Positions 52,420 through 61,200 of a DNA stretch of 64,000 nucleotides are shown here, in pieces. Each line of letters opens with the position of its first letter. Within the stretch, counting starts at the first letter, position 1. Source of the DNA: Lacibacter sediminis (lineage in GTDB: Bacteria; Bacteroidota; Bacteroidia; Chitinophagales; Chitinophagaceae); the NCBI RefSeq assembly GCF_014168535.1, contig NZ_CP060007.1:1116001-1180000 (forward strand). The letters run 5' to 3'. The notes below the pieces were generated by a model. It saw nothing but the letters and a program-made list of their open reading frames with translations, was not told the origin of the DNA and ran no database searches. Both the position numbers and the translations under genes were made by a program.

Positions 52420-54408
52420 GTGGGAAAGCACACATCAAAAGTAACAGCGGCCGGCTTGTTAATTGCGTTAGGCATTATTTATGGCGACATCGGAACTTCT
52501 CCCCTGTACGTTTACAATGCTATCATTGGTAACCGGGTAATTTCAGAAACACTCATTGTTGGTACGTTGTCCTGTATTATCTGGACGCTGACGTTGCAAA
52601 CTACCATTAAGTATGTGATCATGATCCTGCGGGCCGATAACCGTGGGGAAGGTGGCACTTTTGCTTTGTACGCTTTGGTGCGGCGCAGGCGCAAATGGTT
52701 GGTAATCCCGGCTATGATCGGTGGTGCGTCGTTGCTGGCAGATGGTATCATTACGCCGCCCATTTCTATTACATCTGCTATCGAGGGTTTGAAAGTGTTG
52801 CCCCAAATGCGTGATATGCCTGTGAATACAGTGGTAACTATTGTATTGATCATTTTATCGCTGTTCTTTTTTATGCAGCAGTTTGGTACTGGTTCAATTG
52901 GCAAACTGTTTGGTCCGGTAATGACGGTTTGGTTTACCATGCTTGCTATACTTGGAGCTGTTCACGTGTTTGATGATCTCGCCATTTTCAAAGCATTGAA
53001 TCCATACTATGCATACGATTTCCTGGCCACCTATCCGGAAGGTTTCTGGTTATTGGGTGCGGTGTTTCTCTGTACCACAGGTGCAGAAGCTTTGTACAGC
53101 GATCTTGGTCATTGCGGAAAAGAGAACATCCGTATTTCATGGATCTATGTAAAAATTTGTTTGCTCATTAACTATTTCGGACAAGGTGCATCTCTTCTTG
53201 CAAACTATAACGGTAAGCTCATTGATAGTACGTTCAAAGCTGAATCCGGCATTCATGCATTTTATGATCTCATGCCGCATTGGTTCATTATAATTGGAGT
53301 TGCCATCGCAACTTCGGCCGCTATTATTGCCAGCCAGGCTATGATCTCCGGCGCATTTACCCTCATTAGTGAAGCCATGCGTTTGAACCTGTGGCCACGT
53401 TTGAAAATCGTTTATCCAAGTGAAGAGAGAGGACAGTTGTTCATTCCGGGCATGAATCTGTTTATGTTCCTCGGTTGTACGTTCGTAGTGTTGTATTTCC
53501 AGGAATCTTCGAAAATGGAAGCAGCCTATGGATTGGCGATTATTGTTACCATGATCATGACCACCATGTTGTTTGCTAACTTCCTCGTGTTACACCGTAT
53601 CAAACCAATCTACATCTGGATATTCCTGGTAGGTTATCTTACTATAGAATTTGCTTACCTGGTAGCATTGATGGATAAATTTTTACATGGCGGTTACATT
53701 ACACTCATCATCGGGTTGGTGATGTTTATAGTGATGTATGTTTGGTACCGTGCACGTAAAATCAAAAACCGTTACGTGGAGTTTGTGCGGTTAGATCATT
53801 ATCTGCCGATGCTGCAGGAATTAAGTAATGATATGACGGTAACCAAACATGCAACCCATCTTGTTTACCTCACAAGTGCAAACAATCCCAAAGAGATCGA
53901 GCATAAGATCATTTATTCTATCCTTAACCGTAAACCAAAACGTGCCGATATTTATTGGTTTGTGCATGTGGATACATTGGATGATCCCTATACCTGCGAG
54001 TATGAAGTAAGCACCATTATCCCCAATGAGGTGATAAGGGTTGAATTCCGTTTAGGTTTCCGTATGCAGCCACGTATTAACCTCATGTTCCGTAAAGTGG
54101 TGGAAGACATGGTGAGCAATAAAGAAGTGAACATTACCAGCCGTTACGAAAGTCTGCAACGTAATAACGTTGTGGGCGATTTTCAGTTTGTGGTGATGGA
54201 AAAATTCCTGAGTCAGGATAATGAGTTGCCATTCTTTGAACGGATCATTATGCGTTTCTACTTTATGGTGAAGAAACTTGGACTGAGCGAAGAGAAAGGC
54301 TTTGGCCTCGATCAAAGCAATGTTGCGGTTGAGAAATTCCCATTGATCGTGGCGCCTATCAGTAGTCTTAAACTCAAGCGTATCTACAACGAAGAGGACG
54401 AAGAATAG
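52420..54408 (+). CDS. kup: Kup-type potassium uptake permease
   Basis: The protein has 662 residues with about twelve membrane helices, then a cytoplasmic C-terminal domain of about 200 residues. The family opening LGIIYGDIGTSPLYVYNA is near residue 20. DNRGEGGTFALYALVRRR and TTGAEALYSDLGHCGKENIR are Kup signatures. It starts at GTG 52420; the nearest upstream ATG (52338) is in another frame. Kup imports K+ with protons under low-K+ or hyperosmotic conditions. The gene stands alone, with repeat-like sequence on both sides. Confidence 0.93.
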   Translation: MGKHTSKVTAAGLLIALGIIYGDIGTSPLYVYNAIIGNRVISETLIVGTLSCIIWTLTLQTTIKYVIMILRADNRGEGGTFALYALVRRRRKWLVIPAMIGGASLLADGIITPPISITSAIEGLKVLPQMRDMPVNTVVTIVLIILSLFFFMQQFGTGSIGKLFGPVMTVWFTMLAILGAVHVFDDLAIFKALNPYYAYDFLATYPEGFWLLGAVFLCTTGAEALYSDLGHCGKENIRISWIYVKICLLINYFGQGASLLANYNGKLIDSTFKAESGIHAFYDLMPHWFIIIGVAIATSAAIIASQAMISGAFTLISEAMRLNLWPRLKIVYPSEERGQLFIPGMNLFMFLGCTFVVLYFQESSKMEAAYGLAIIVTMIMTTMLFANFLVLHRIKPIYIWIFLVGYLTIEFAYLVALMDKFLHGGYITLIIGLVMFIVMYVWYRARKIKNRYVEFVRLDHYLPMLQELSNDMTVTKHATHLVYLTSANNPKEIEHKIIYSILNRKPKRADIYWFVHVDTLDDPYTCEYEVSTIIPNEVIRVEFRLGFRMQPRINLMFRKVVEDMVSNKEVNITSRYESLQRNNVVGDFQFVVMEKFLSQDNELPFFERIIMRFYFMVKKLGLSEEKGFGLDQSNVAVEKFPLIVAPISSLKLKRIYNEEDEE

Positions 54409-54509
54409 CCGGTAGTTTGTAATTGATAGTTTGTAGTTATTTTAATTCGGTTTTTCTGAGTAATTTGATTGAGACTCCGACTGATAACAACAAACTATAA
54501 ACTAATTAT

Positions 54510-55298
54510 TTGTCTCCAACCATTCTCTATATTATTATCGGTTATGTCCTGTTGATGGTGATCGCTTATTTCATCCAGGAAAAATTTATTTTCAAGCCGG
54601 AGAAGCTGGCTGCCGATTTTGAATTCAAATACGATGCACCTTTCAAAGAAGTAAGTTTTAATCCTGAGCCTGGTGTTACCATTAGTGGTATTCATTTCAA
54701 TGTAAAAAAACCGCACGGACTCATCATCTATTTTCATGGCAACACCCGCAGCATTAAAGGCTGGGGTAAATATGCACGTGATTTTTTTCGGTTTGGGTAT
54801 GATGTGTTGCTGGTTGATTATCGTGGATTCGGAAAAAGTATTGGTAAGCGTAGTGAAGCAGCCATGTTGCGTGATATGCAGTTTGTGTATGATCAGTTGT
54901 GCCTGCAGTTTCCTGAAGATCATATTTTGGTTTATGGACGAAGCATGGGCAGTGGTTTTGCAAGTAAGCTTGCAGCAGATAATCATCCACGTTATTTAAT
55001 TCTTGATGCACCTTATTACAGCTTCCGAAAAGTAGTGGAACGCTTTCTTCCTTTTTTGCCGATACGTTTAGTATTGCGGTTTCATTTACGAACCGATAAG
55101 TGGATCAAAGAAGTGAAATGCCACACCTACATAATACATGGAACGAAAGACTGGCTCATTCCAATTCGGCACAGTGAACGATTACAAGCTATTAATCCAC
55201 GTCGTATCACCTTGATCCGTATTCATGGTGGTGGCCATAATAATCTGCCAACTTACCCGGAGTATCATAATTTTATCCGTGATATATTGAAAGTATAA
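54510..55298 (+). CDS. Membrane-anchored alpha/beta hydrolase
   Basis: The 262-residue protein begins at a TTG (no ATG before the first helix) and has one N-terminal membrane helix (about residues 3-22). The hydrolase core shows YFHGNTRSIKGW (oxyanion loop), the nucleophile elbow YGRSMGSG (Ser about 146), an acidic residue in HGTKDWLIPI and the His in GGGHNNL. It belongs to the BAAT/acyl-transfer-like serine hydrolase group close to YfhR and ABHD13. The substrate is unknown. A paralogue follows 2 nt after its stop, so the two form an operon. Confidence 0.85.
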   Translation: MSPTILYIIIGYVLLMVIAYFIQEKFIFKPEKLAADFEFKYDAPFKEVSFNPEPGVTISGIHFNVKKPHGLIIYFHGNTRSIKGWGKYARDFFRFGYDVLLVDYRGFGKSIGKRSEAAMLRDMQFVYDQLCLQFPEDHILVYGRSMGSGFASKLAADNHPRYLILDAPYYSFRKVVERFLPFLPIRLVLRFHLRTDKWIKEVKCHTYIIHGTKDWLIPIRHSERLQAINPRRITLIRIHGGGHNNLPTYPEYHNFIRDILKV

Positions 55299-55300
55299 GT

Positions 55301-56119
55301 ATGCAGTTGAAAACAAAACGAAGATTAAAGAATACACTGAAGATAATCGTTGCGCTTTACCTGGTGGGTGGCGTTGCATTGTGGTACCTGCAGGAAACGA
55401 TCTTCTTTCATCCAAAAAAAATACGTGCAGGTGAGCCTTTTCGTTATAAAGGACCACACGAAGAAGTGAATATTCCAGTTGATGCGTCATCCGTACTCAA
55501 CTTTGTAAAATTCTTTCCGGCAGATACTGCATCCACAAAAGGAATTGTGTTGTACTTCCATGGCAACAGGGAGAATATTAACCGCTATGCAGCAGCTTCA
55601 GTTTATTTCACCAAACATGGTTATGAAGTTTGGATGCCGGACTATCCGGGCTTTGGAAAAACAACAGGCAAGTTCAACGAAGAACGATTGTATGATGATG
55701 CACATGCCATTTATAAACTGGCGACCAAACGATTTTCCGCTGATTCAATGATCATCTATGGCCGATCATTAGGTACAGGTGTTGCAACTGAACTGGCAAG
55801 TAATCAACCTTGCAAAAGATTGATCCTTGAAACACCTTACTATAGTTTGAGGGAGTTAGCAGGCGCACATTTCCCAATGTACCCTGTAGGTTTTCTTGTA
55901 CGGTATCAATTTCCATTGTACGAATATTTACAAACAGTGATGGTTCCGGTTACAGTTTTTCATGGTACTAAAGATGCGGTGATACCTTACAAACACAGCA
56001 GCCGTTTAAAACCTCTGATGAAAAAAGGGGATGAGTTTATTACCATTGAAAAAGGCGGTCATAATAACCTCGCAAGCTATGATCTGTTTCAGCAAAAACT
56101 GGATAGTTTGCTGAGATGA
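55301..56119 (+). CDS. Membrane-anchored alpha/beta hydrolase, tandem paralogue
   Basis: The 272-residue protein has an N-terminal membrane helix (about residues 10-30), then YFHGNRENINRY, YGRSLGTG (Ser about 155), HGTKDAVIPY and KGGHNNL, giving a complete catalytic triad in the same order as its neighbour. Similarity along the whole length makes the two a tandem duplication. It ends the two-gene operon. The 251 nt after it carry a long inverted repeat and no gene. Confidence 0.87.
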   Translation: MQLKTKRRLKNTLKIIVALYLVGGVALWYLQETIFFHPKKIRAGEPFRYKGPHEEVNIPVDASSVLNFVKFFPADTASTKGIVLYFHGNRENINRYAAASVYFTKHGYEVWMPDYPGFGKTTGKFNEERLYDDAHAIYKLATKRFSADSMIIYGRSLGTGVATELASNQPCKRLILETPYYSLRELAGAHFPMYPVGFLVRYQFPLYEYLQTVMVPVTVFHGTKDAVIPYKHSSRLKPLMKKGDEFITIEKGGHNNLASYDLFQQKLDSLLR

Positions 56120-56177
56120 TTTTCCCGTCTCTGATTTCGTGCACAGCAACCTGTTTCATTTCATCAATCTCTTTAAC

Positions 56178-56309
56178 CGTCATGTCGAGGAACGAGACAT
56201 CTCCACGACGAAAGACGGTTTCAAACAAATATTACAGATAAAAGTTTAGGCTAATAATTCATTGCAAGGTGCCCGATTGTTTAGAGATGTCTCGTTCCTC
56301 GACATGACG
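56178..56309. repeat. Perfect 26-bp inverted repeat with 80-bp spacer
   Basis: The left arm (56178-56203, beginning CGTCATGTCGAGGAACGAGA) is exactly complementary to the right arm (56284-56309, beginning GAGATGTCTCGTTCCTCGAC). The spacer is AT-rich and has no open frame. The structure resembles a small non-autonomous mobile or dispersed element. No transposase is present and no second copy was found in this window. Confidence 0.8.
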
Positions 56310-56370
56310 AATCGGTCTGAATGATTATTTGCAGCAACTAAAATATTCTGGAGTAAAGGACGGGGCTGTC

Positions 56371-56973
56371 TTATTTACCTGCAGTTACCAGCATTTCAAA
56401 GTGAATGGTAATGATATCATCGATCTTGATGATGTTGAAGGGAGTCCGTGGGTGGATATCATAATCGCTCATAAGAATATCTTTACTGGCAGTGAGTTTG
56501 TAAAGATTGTCTTTGGTGCGTAAGAACTTTACCTGCATCAATTGTGGTTTGCTGATGCCGGCAATATGCATAACGGTGTTCACATTATAACTGTACACTT
56601 TGCCGGGCTGCATTTCTTTTTCGTTATGCAGTGGCTGTGCATTCAACAGGTCAACAGTAATAAAAGGGAACTCTTCGGCTTTTAAAGCTTTGTGCATATC
56701 CCTGTTCATCACATTATTTCTGCAGCTCAGTAATTTTGTTTTGATGCGGAGCTTAGCATTTTTGAACTGAATAAGCCTTGTTGATGGATTGATCTCGCCT
56801 TCGAGAATAGCAGGTTGAAACTTGTCTTTGCAATCGCATTTGAAGGTATTTACATTAGTGGAACCGAGGAGGTAGAGTTGGCTTTTTTCATCAATATGAT
56901 ACGCCAGTCTGATGGGAGTAAGCTTATCAGCAGAAAGCATGAAGAGAGATAATATGAATAACAGACGTAACAT
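56371..56973 (-). CDS. YceI family protein
   Basis: The ATG at 56973 gives a 200-residue protein with a signal peptide (MLRLLFILSLFMLSA). The YceI-like lipocalin fold is indicated by IDEKSQLYLLGSTNVNTFKC near residue 30, MHKALKAEEFPFITV in the middle and TVMHIAGISKP. Members bind isoprenoids or amphiphiles in the periplasm. A CDCKD segment is unusual for the family. It is encoded behind an outer-membrane porin and another YceI gene, and is separated from the porin by a hairpin that starts 15 nt before its ATG. Confidence 0.8.
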   Translation of the reverse strand: MLRLLFILSLFMLSADKLTPIRLAYHIDEKSQLYLLGSTNVNTFKCDCKDKFQPAILEGEINPSTRLIQFKNAKLRIKTKLLSCRNNVMNRDMHKALKAEEFPFITVDLLNAQPLHNEKEMQPGKVYSYNVNTVMHIAGISKPQLMQVKFLRTKDNLYKLTASKDILMSDYDIHPRTPFNIIKIDDIITIHFEMLVTAGK

Positions 56974-56987
56974 GATTGGTAAAATGA

Positions 56988-57018
56988 ACAAAGCCCCGTT
57001 TGTTCAACAGGGCTTTGT
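56988..57018 (-). terminator. Hairpin between porin and YceI genes
   Basis: ACAAAGCCC (56988-56996) pairs with GGGCTTTGT (57010-57018) around a 13-nt loop, and on the minus strand it is followed by TCATTTT. It would stop readthrough from the porin gene into the YceI gene, or act as an attenuator, because it lies just before that start. Confidence 0.6.
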
Positions 57019-57030
57019 TAGTTTGTGCAA

Positions 57031-58350
57031 TTAGAATCCTACCACTGCTTCAACAACCACTCCTTTGAAGTTGCCTCCGTTCAGTATATTTCCTGTTGCA
57101 TATCCTTTATAGTTCTGATTAACATATTCGCCTTTCAGAAGTACATTTTTAGTTAAGAACCAGCCTGCACCAAATGCTACACGATCAACAGTTTGTTCAG
57201 TAGTTGCATTTACCAGTTCACCTTTCACCTGGTTGTAACGTACACCAAGGAACACATTTTCTTTTGCACCAATTCTGTAAATACCATCTACTGCGAACTG
57301 GTTTACTTTACGTTTTGGAGTACCTGCTACTTTTTCATTGATAGTGCGGCCCTGTGCATTTTCGAATGTGCCGAAGAACTCAAAACCGTAAGCTCTTACC
57401 AACGCATTGAATTGTAATGCAGTGATCTGATTGGTAAAGTTTGGACTGATACGGCCTGATGTAAAGTTGTCTTTTGCAGTTGCATTTGCAGCTTCCATTG
57501 CAAACCAATAGTTGCTACCGGTACGGTCGCCTGCATACAATGTGCTGCGGCCAGAGCTGCTGTTGTGGAATACTGAACCTGCTACTCTTAATCTTAAGTT
57601 TTCATCAAACTTTTTATCATAAGCAAGTTTTGCAATGAGTGATGGGTTGCGTTTGTAGGTTTCAGTAGTGCTGCCTGGTTCCAATGGAGCCTGTACACCA
57701 CCATTGATCAATCCGTTAGATGCACTTAAAACACCGGTAATATCACCTTTACGTAAGATCACTTCAGCACCAACTTCTGTTGCAAAAGCATCCATGATAT
57801 AGTTTTCAATAAAGGGATTGTAAAGTGTTTGTCCACCATCAGAACGACGGAAGTGTTGATCACCATAGTTTAATTGATAGTGACCGATTTTGAGAGTTAC
57901 TACTTTCATGATATCCTCCCAAACTTTTCCTTTGAATGGAACTTTATCAAATTGAATGTAACCACCTTTTACCCAAGCTTCGTTGTGGTGACGTGCAGAA
58001 AGATAAGTAACGAGGTTCAAAGCGATACCATCTGCCAGTTGCACATCAATGTTCAAGTTGGCTTGTGCCAAGTTGAAACCGGATTTTAAACGGGGGTATA
58101 ATAGAGGGCTTCCTGCGGTGTTAGAATGTTTTAAACCCTGGAACTGTTGTGTAAAACCTGCACCGATACGAACTTTTAAACCATCAAAAGAAGTAGCGCT
58201 GTCTTTTGGAGATTCAAATACATTGATACCACTTTGATCATAAGGACGCCAGTTTTGAATTTTTGCCTGCTGACCTTGCATTGCTAAAGGTGACAGAAGA
58301 AGTGCGATTGCAGCACATTTTCTCAGACAGTTTGTAAGGAAAGGTTTCAT
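57031..58350 (-). CDS. Outer-membrane porin-like beta-barrel protein
   Basis: The 439-residue protein has a signal peptide cut after GQQ and a beta-barrel pattern: alternating residues, many strands with aromatic ends and a C-terminal VEAVVGF ending in Phe. The motif HYQLNYGDQHFRRSDGGQ and the general plan resemble phosphate-selective or organic-acid porins of Bacteroidota, but I cannot name the family with certainty. It is flanked by two YceI genes on the same strand; the upstream one ends 39 nt before its start. The substrate is unknown. Confidence 0.75.
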   Translation of the reverse strand: MKPFLTNCLRKCAAIALLLSPLAMQGQQAKIQNWRPYDQSGINVFESPKDSATSFDGLKVRIGAGFTQQFQGLKHSNTAGSPLLYPRLKSGFNLAQANLNIDVQLADGIALNLVTYLSARHHNEAWVKGGYIQFDKVPFKGKVWEDIMKVVTLKIGHYQLNYGDQHFRRSDGGQTLYNPFIENYIMDAFATEVGAEVILRKGDITGVLSASNGLINGGVQAPLEPGSTTETYKRNPSLIAKLAYDKKFDENLRLRVAGSVFHNSSSGRSTLYAGDRTGSNYWFAMEAANATAKDNFTSGRISPNFTNQITALQFNALVRAYGFEFFGTFENAQGRTINEKVAGTPKRKVNQFAVDGIYRIGAKENVFLGVRYNQVKGELVNATTEQTVDRVAFGAGWFLTKNVLLKGEYVNQNYKGYATGNILNGGNFKGVVVEAVVGF

Positions 58351-58389
58351 ATTTGTTTGTTTAATTGTTATTGTAATAAAATTGTTTGA

Positions 58390-58971
58390 TTATGCTTTTT
58401 TGAGAATTACATCATAAGTAAGTGTTACTTCATCGCCAACTTTCATAGCGCCCAGCATAAAGCTTGGAGGTTTAATACCGTGGTTGCTCATGAGTATTTT
58501 GCGTGTACCTTTTACTTCAAGATCTCCACCAGGTAATGTTTTAATGCGCAGTGTGAGATCAGTTGGTTTGGTAACACCGCCTAATGTTAAGTTGCCGGTG
58601 ATATTCATGATAGTTTCTGCACCACTTTGCTGCACACTTAACACTTTTGTAAATACATAAGTGATCTCTGGATATTTGTCAGCTTTTAATGTACTGTGAG
58701 TACGGCCATCCATCAGATCAGACTCTTTTGTACTTTTCAATGATGTTGTTTTTACTTTTACGGATGCAGCATTGATCTTTTCAAGACTTGTGCTGTTTAG
58801 ACCAAAGTCGCCGGTTACAACAACGTTCGTTGCTTTTGAACTCCAGTCGTGAACATTAGATGTACCGTTTATGGTTAATTGAAAAGATTTGGTGCTGAAT
58901 TTGCTTTGCGCACTTACTGTTCCTGCCAGCAGCAGTGTGGTGAGAAACAGGAGGATTGATTGGCGTATCAT
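58390..58971 (-). CDS. YceI family protein
   Basis: The ATG at 58971 gives 193 residues with a signal peptide ending VSAQS; an upstream in-frame ATG would precede it with an unlikely 35-residue extension. YceI features are FQLTINGTSNVHDWSSKA near residue 30, KADKYPEITYVFTKV and NLTLGGVTKPTDLTLRI, followed by the closing KVGDEVTLTYDV strand. Such proteins form a lipocalin-like barrel for isoprenoid or amphiphile binding in the periplasm. Together with the porin gene 39 nt downstream it forms an operon. The upstream region carries the palindrome ACTTGTGTCACAAGT and two hairpins. Confidence 0.87.
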   Translation of the reverse strand: MIRQSILLFLTTLLLAGTVSAQSKFSTKSFQLTINGTSNVHDWSSKATNVVVTGDFGLNSTSLEKINAASVKVKTTSLKSTKESDLMDGRTHSTLKADKYPEITYVFTKVLSVQQSGAETIMNITGNLTLGGVTKPTDLTLRIKTLPGGDLEVKGTRKILMSNHGIKPPSFMLGAMKVGDEVTLTYDVILKKA

Positions 58972-59065
58972 GATTTGTTGTTTAATTGTTTCGTGTTCAA
59001 ATTGACTCCACAAATATTGCACGGGTACGCTAGCCCCAGAATGATCTAATGCAGGGTTTTGAGTG

Positions 59066-59080
59066 ACTTGTGTCACAAGT
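59066..59080. promoter_or_regulatory. Palindrome ACTTGTGTCACAAGT upstream of the YceI/porin operon
   Basis: A perfect 7-1-7 inverted repeat is centred about 100 nt before the YceI start. AGTGAC is repeated on both sides. A Crp/Fnr-like or other dimeric regulator could bind. This is inference from symmetry and position. Confidence 0.4.
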
Positions 59081-59113
59081 TCAAGTGACGGGGGTCAGGC
59101 AGGGAAGGATGAA

Positions 59114-59150
59114 ATGGCTGAAAGGCTTTGCAGCAAAGGGTTTCAGCCAT
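59114..59150. other. Long hairpin
   Basis: ATGGCTGAAA (59114-59123) pairs with TTTCAGCCAT (59141-59150). Inside, CTTTGC (59126-59131) pairs with GCAAAG (59133-59138), making a nearly continuous stem. It lies between the YceI promoter area and the LD-carboxypeptidase terminator, with no gene on either strand. Confidence 0.5.
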
Positions 59151-59175
59151 CAGGGTTTAAAATGCTTTAAAGCAG

Positions 59176-59207
59176 AAAAGCCTGTAGAACATCTTCTACA
59201 GGCTTTT
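59176..59207. terminator. Terminator downstream of the LD-carboxypeptidase genes
   Basis: AAAAGCCTGTAGAA (59176-59189) pairs with TTCTACAGGCTTTT (59194-59207) around a 4-nt loop, with extra T residues after it on the plus strand. It lies just after the stop of the minus-strand carboxypeptidase gene (59225). Confidence 0.85.
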
Positions 59208-59224
59208 TTTTGATGAGAAATGAA

Positions 59225-60133
59225 TTATTGTTCTTTTAACTGAACTGTTTGTTTGCTTACAGTTAATTGATAAGAAGCACCCACTTTCAACGCAAGATTT
59301 TCTTTGTCATGACTTACAGGGAAACCAAAACAAACAGGATACTTGTATTCATTGATTAGTTCATGAATAATGTTGTATACTTTTTTCCCGAATGGCCGTT
59401 CTGTATCCTGCATGTCCGTAAAGCCACCGATTATCAATCCTGCAAGATCATTCAGTTTGCCGCTGCGTTTTAACTGATGCAGCATACGATCAATATTGTA
59501 ATGTTGTTCACCTATATCTTCTATGAACAGAATTTTTCCTTTGGTTTGATAATCGCTTTTGGTTCCGATAAGATGAGTGATCAAGGCCAGGTTACCACCT
59601 ACAAGTTCAGCAGTTGCTTTTCCAGTTTGATTAAGACGATGTGTTTTGCAACTGTAGTTTGCTTTCTTACCTCCTAATGCTGCTTTGATTGATTGCACAT
59701 ATTTGTTTTTATAACCACCATCGTTAAACGCAGATGCCATGGATGAATGCAGTGTGGCAATTTTAAAATTACGGTTGATGTGTGCATGAAAGATGGTGAT
59801 GTCACTAAAGCCAATGATCCACTTTGGATTTTTTTTGAATGCAGTAAAATCCAATTGATCAATAATGCGGCCAACACCATAACCACCACGTCCGCAAAGA
59901 ATAGCTTTTACTTCAGGCGCATCAAGCATGGCCTGAAATTCATTCAAACGTTCTTCATCTGTTCCGCTGAAATAGGTTTTTGATTTGCTGCCGAGCGTTT
60001 TGCCCACCAGTACTTCATACCCCCATTGTTGTAACACGGTGATACAGGTTTGTGCTTTTTCAAGCTTCATATATCCTGCAGGGCAGGTAATGGCAATGGT
60101 ATCGCCTTTTTTTAAATAGGAAGGAGTCTTCAT
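59225..60133 (-). CDS. LD-carboxypeptidase (peptidase S66, LdcA-like), cytoplasmic
   Basis: The 302-residue protein has no signal peptide. S66 features are the LKKGDTIAITCPAG start, LCGRGGYGVGRIID, GFSDIT (catalytic Ser about 112), GGNLALITHLIGT, FIEDIGE (Glu) and GFPVSHDKEN (His), a complete Ser-Glu-His triad. LdcA removes D-Ala from muropeptide tetrapeptides during peptidoglycan recycling. It overlaps its upstream paralogue by 4 nt (ATGA), so the two are translationally coupled. Length is normal for LdcA. Confidence 0.92.
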   Translation of the reverse strand: MKTPSYLKKGDTIAITCPAGYMKLEKAQTCITVLQQWGYEVLVGKTLGSKSKTYFSGTDEERLNEFQAMLDAPEVKAILCGRGGYGVGRIIDQLDFTAFKKNPKWIIGFSDITIFHAHINRNFKIATLHSSMASAFNDGGYKNKYVQSIKAALGGKKANYSCKTHRLNQTGKATAELVGGNLALITHLIGTKSDYQTKGKILFIEDIGEQHYNIDRMLHQLKRSGKLNDLAGLIIGGFTDMQDTERPFGKKVYNIIHELINEYKYPVCFGFPVSHDKENLALKVGASYQLTVSKQTVQLKEQ

Positions 60134-61155
60134 CGTATTTCAGTTAAAGTGCTGCCGTTTGTTGTTACCTGCAATTTATGTTTCATGCCGCATTTCAATG
60201 CATAATTATTTTTCTGATGACCAACAGGAAAATCAAAACAAACAGGATACGTGCAATCAGGAATTTTTTCCATCACAATTTCATACAGGTTTTTACCAAA
60301 TTCTTCAGCTGCGTCTTCACTTGCCTTGATCTTAAAACCACCGATGATCAATCCGGCTAAATGATCAAGCTTATCACTACGTTTTAAATTCCAGAACATA
60401 CGATCAATGCTGTAGAGATATTCGCCGGTATCTTCTACAAACAAAATTTTATTCGTTGTGCGGAGATCACTTTTACTGCCCGCAAGTGATTCAAGCGTTT
60501 TTAAATTGCCCCCAACCAATGTTCCTGTTGCTTCACCCAACCGGTTCTTTTCATTGGCAGGAGCTGTGTATTTCATCTGCACTCCTTTTAATGCATCACG
60601 GATGGAAAGAATGGTTTCGATCTGTATCGGTTCTGCTTTGCTCCAGTCATCAGGAAAACTGTTGCACATTTTTGAATGAATGGAGGCAATACCAAAGTTG
60701 CGGTTGAGATGGCTATGCAGTACAGTAATATCGCTGAAGCCGATCATCCATTTGGGGTGCGCTTTCATTTTTGAGAAATCGAGCTGATCGATAATACGAA
60801 CAAATCCATAGCCACCTCTTGCACAAAGAATGGCTTTTACCTTCGGGTCATCAATGAGTTGCTGAAAATCTGCCCGGCGTTCTTCATCAGTTCCGCCAAA
60901 TGTGAAATCACGTTTACCAATGCTGCTGCCGATCTTTACGTTGAAGCCCCAGCTTTCAATTTGCTGAATGGCCGGTTGTATTTCCTTCTCCGTAATATAG
61001 CCAGCCGGTGAAGTAATACCAATTGTATCGCCGTCCTTTAAATAAGGAGGATGATAAGGTTCAGCCAGCCACTGTTCATCTGTACCGGCATGCAGTCCAT
61101 CTGTCAGCAAAAGACCTGCTGGTAACATAGATTGTAAGAAATGCTTTCGCTTCAT
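60130..61155 (-). CDS. LD-carboxypeptidase (peptidase S66, LdcA-like) with N-terminal leader
   Basis: The 341-residue paralogue has an N-terminal extension (MKRKHFLQSMLPAGLLLTDG) that looks like a signal peptide with a positive start. The core is parallel to its neighbour: LKDGDTIGITSPAG, LCARGGYGFVRIID, GFSDIT (Ser about 138), FVEDTGE and DFPVGHQKNN. If exported it would act in the periplasm, unlike the cytoplasmic copy. It is the first gene of the pair and is divergent from the LtaS-like gene with a 95-nt gap. Confidence 0.9.
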   Translation of the reverse strand: MKRKHFLQSMLPAGLLLTDGLHAGTDEQWLAEPYHPPYLKDGDTIGITSPAGYITEKEIQPAIQQIESWGFNVKIGSSIGKRDFTFGGTDEERRADFQQLIDDPKVKAILCARGGYGFVRIIDQLDFSKMKAHPKWMIGFSDITVLHSHLNRNFGIASIHSKMCNSFPDDWSKAEPIQIETILSIRDALKGVQMKYTAPANEKNRLGEATGTLVGGNLKTLESLAGSKSDLRTTNKILFVEDTGEYLYSIDRMFWNLKRSDKLDHLAGLIIGGFKIKASEDAAEEFGKNLYEIVMEKIPDCTYPVCFDFPVGHQKNNYALKCGMKHKLQVTTNGSTLTEIR

Positions 61156-61200
61156 ACGTTCAAATTATTTAAAAAAAGCCATATAGCGTTTTGTTAAGTC

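Noticed and set aside
52338..52532. ATG-started 64-residue frame before kup
   Set aside because: It runs into the conserved kup region in a different frame. Its sequence has no motif, and the Kup signature begins right after GTG 52420.
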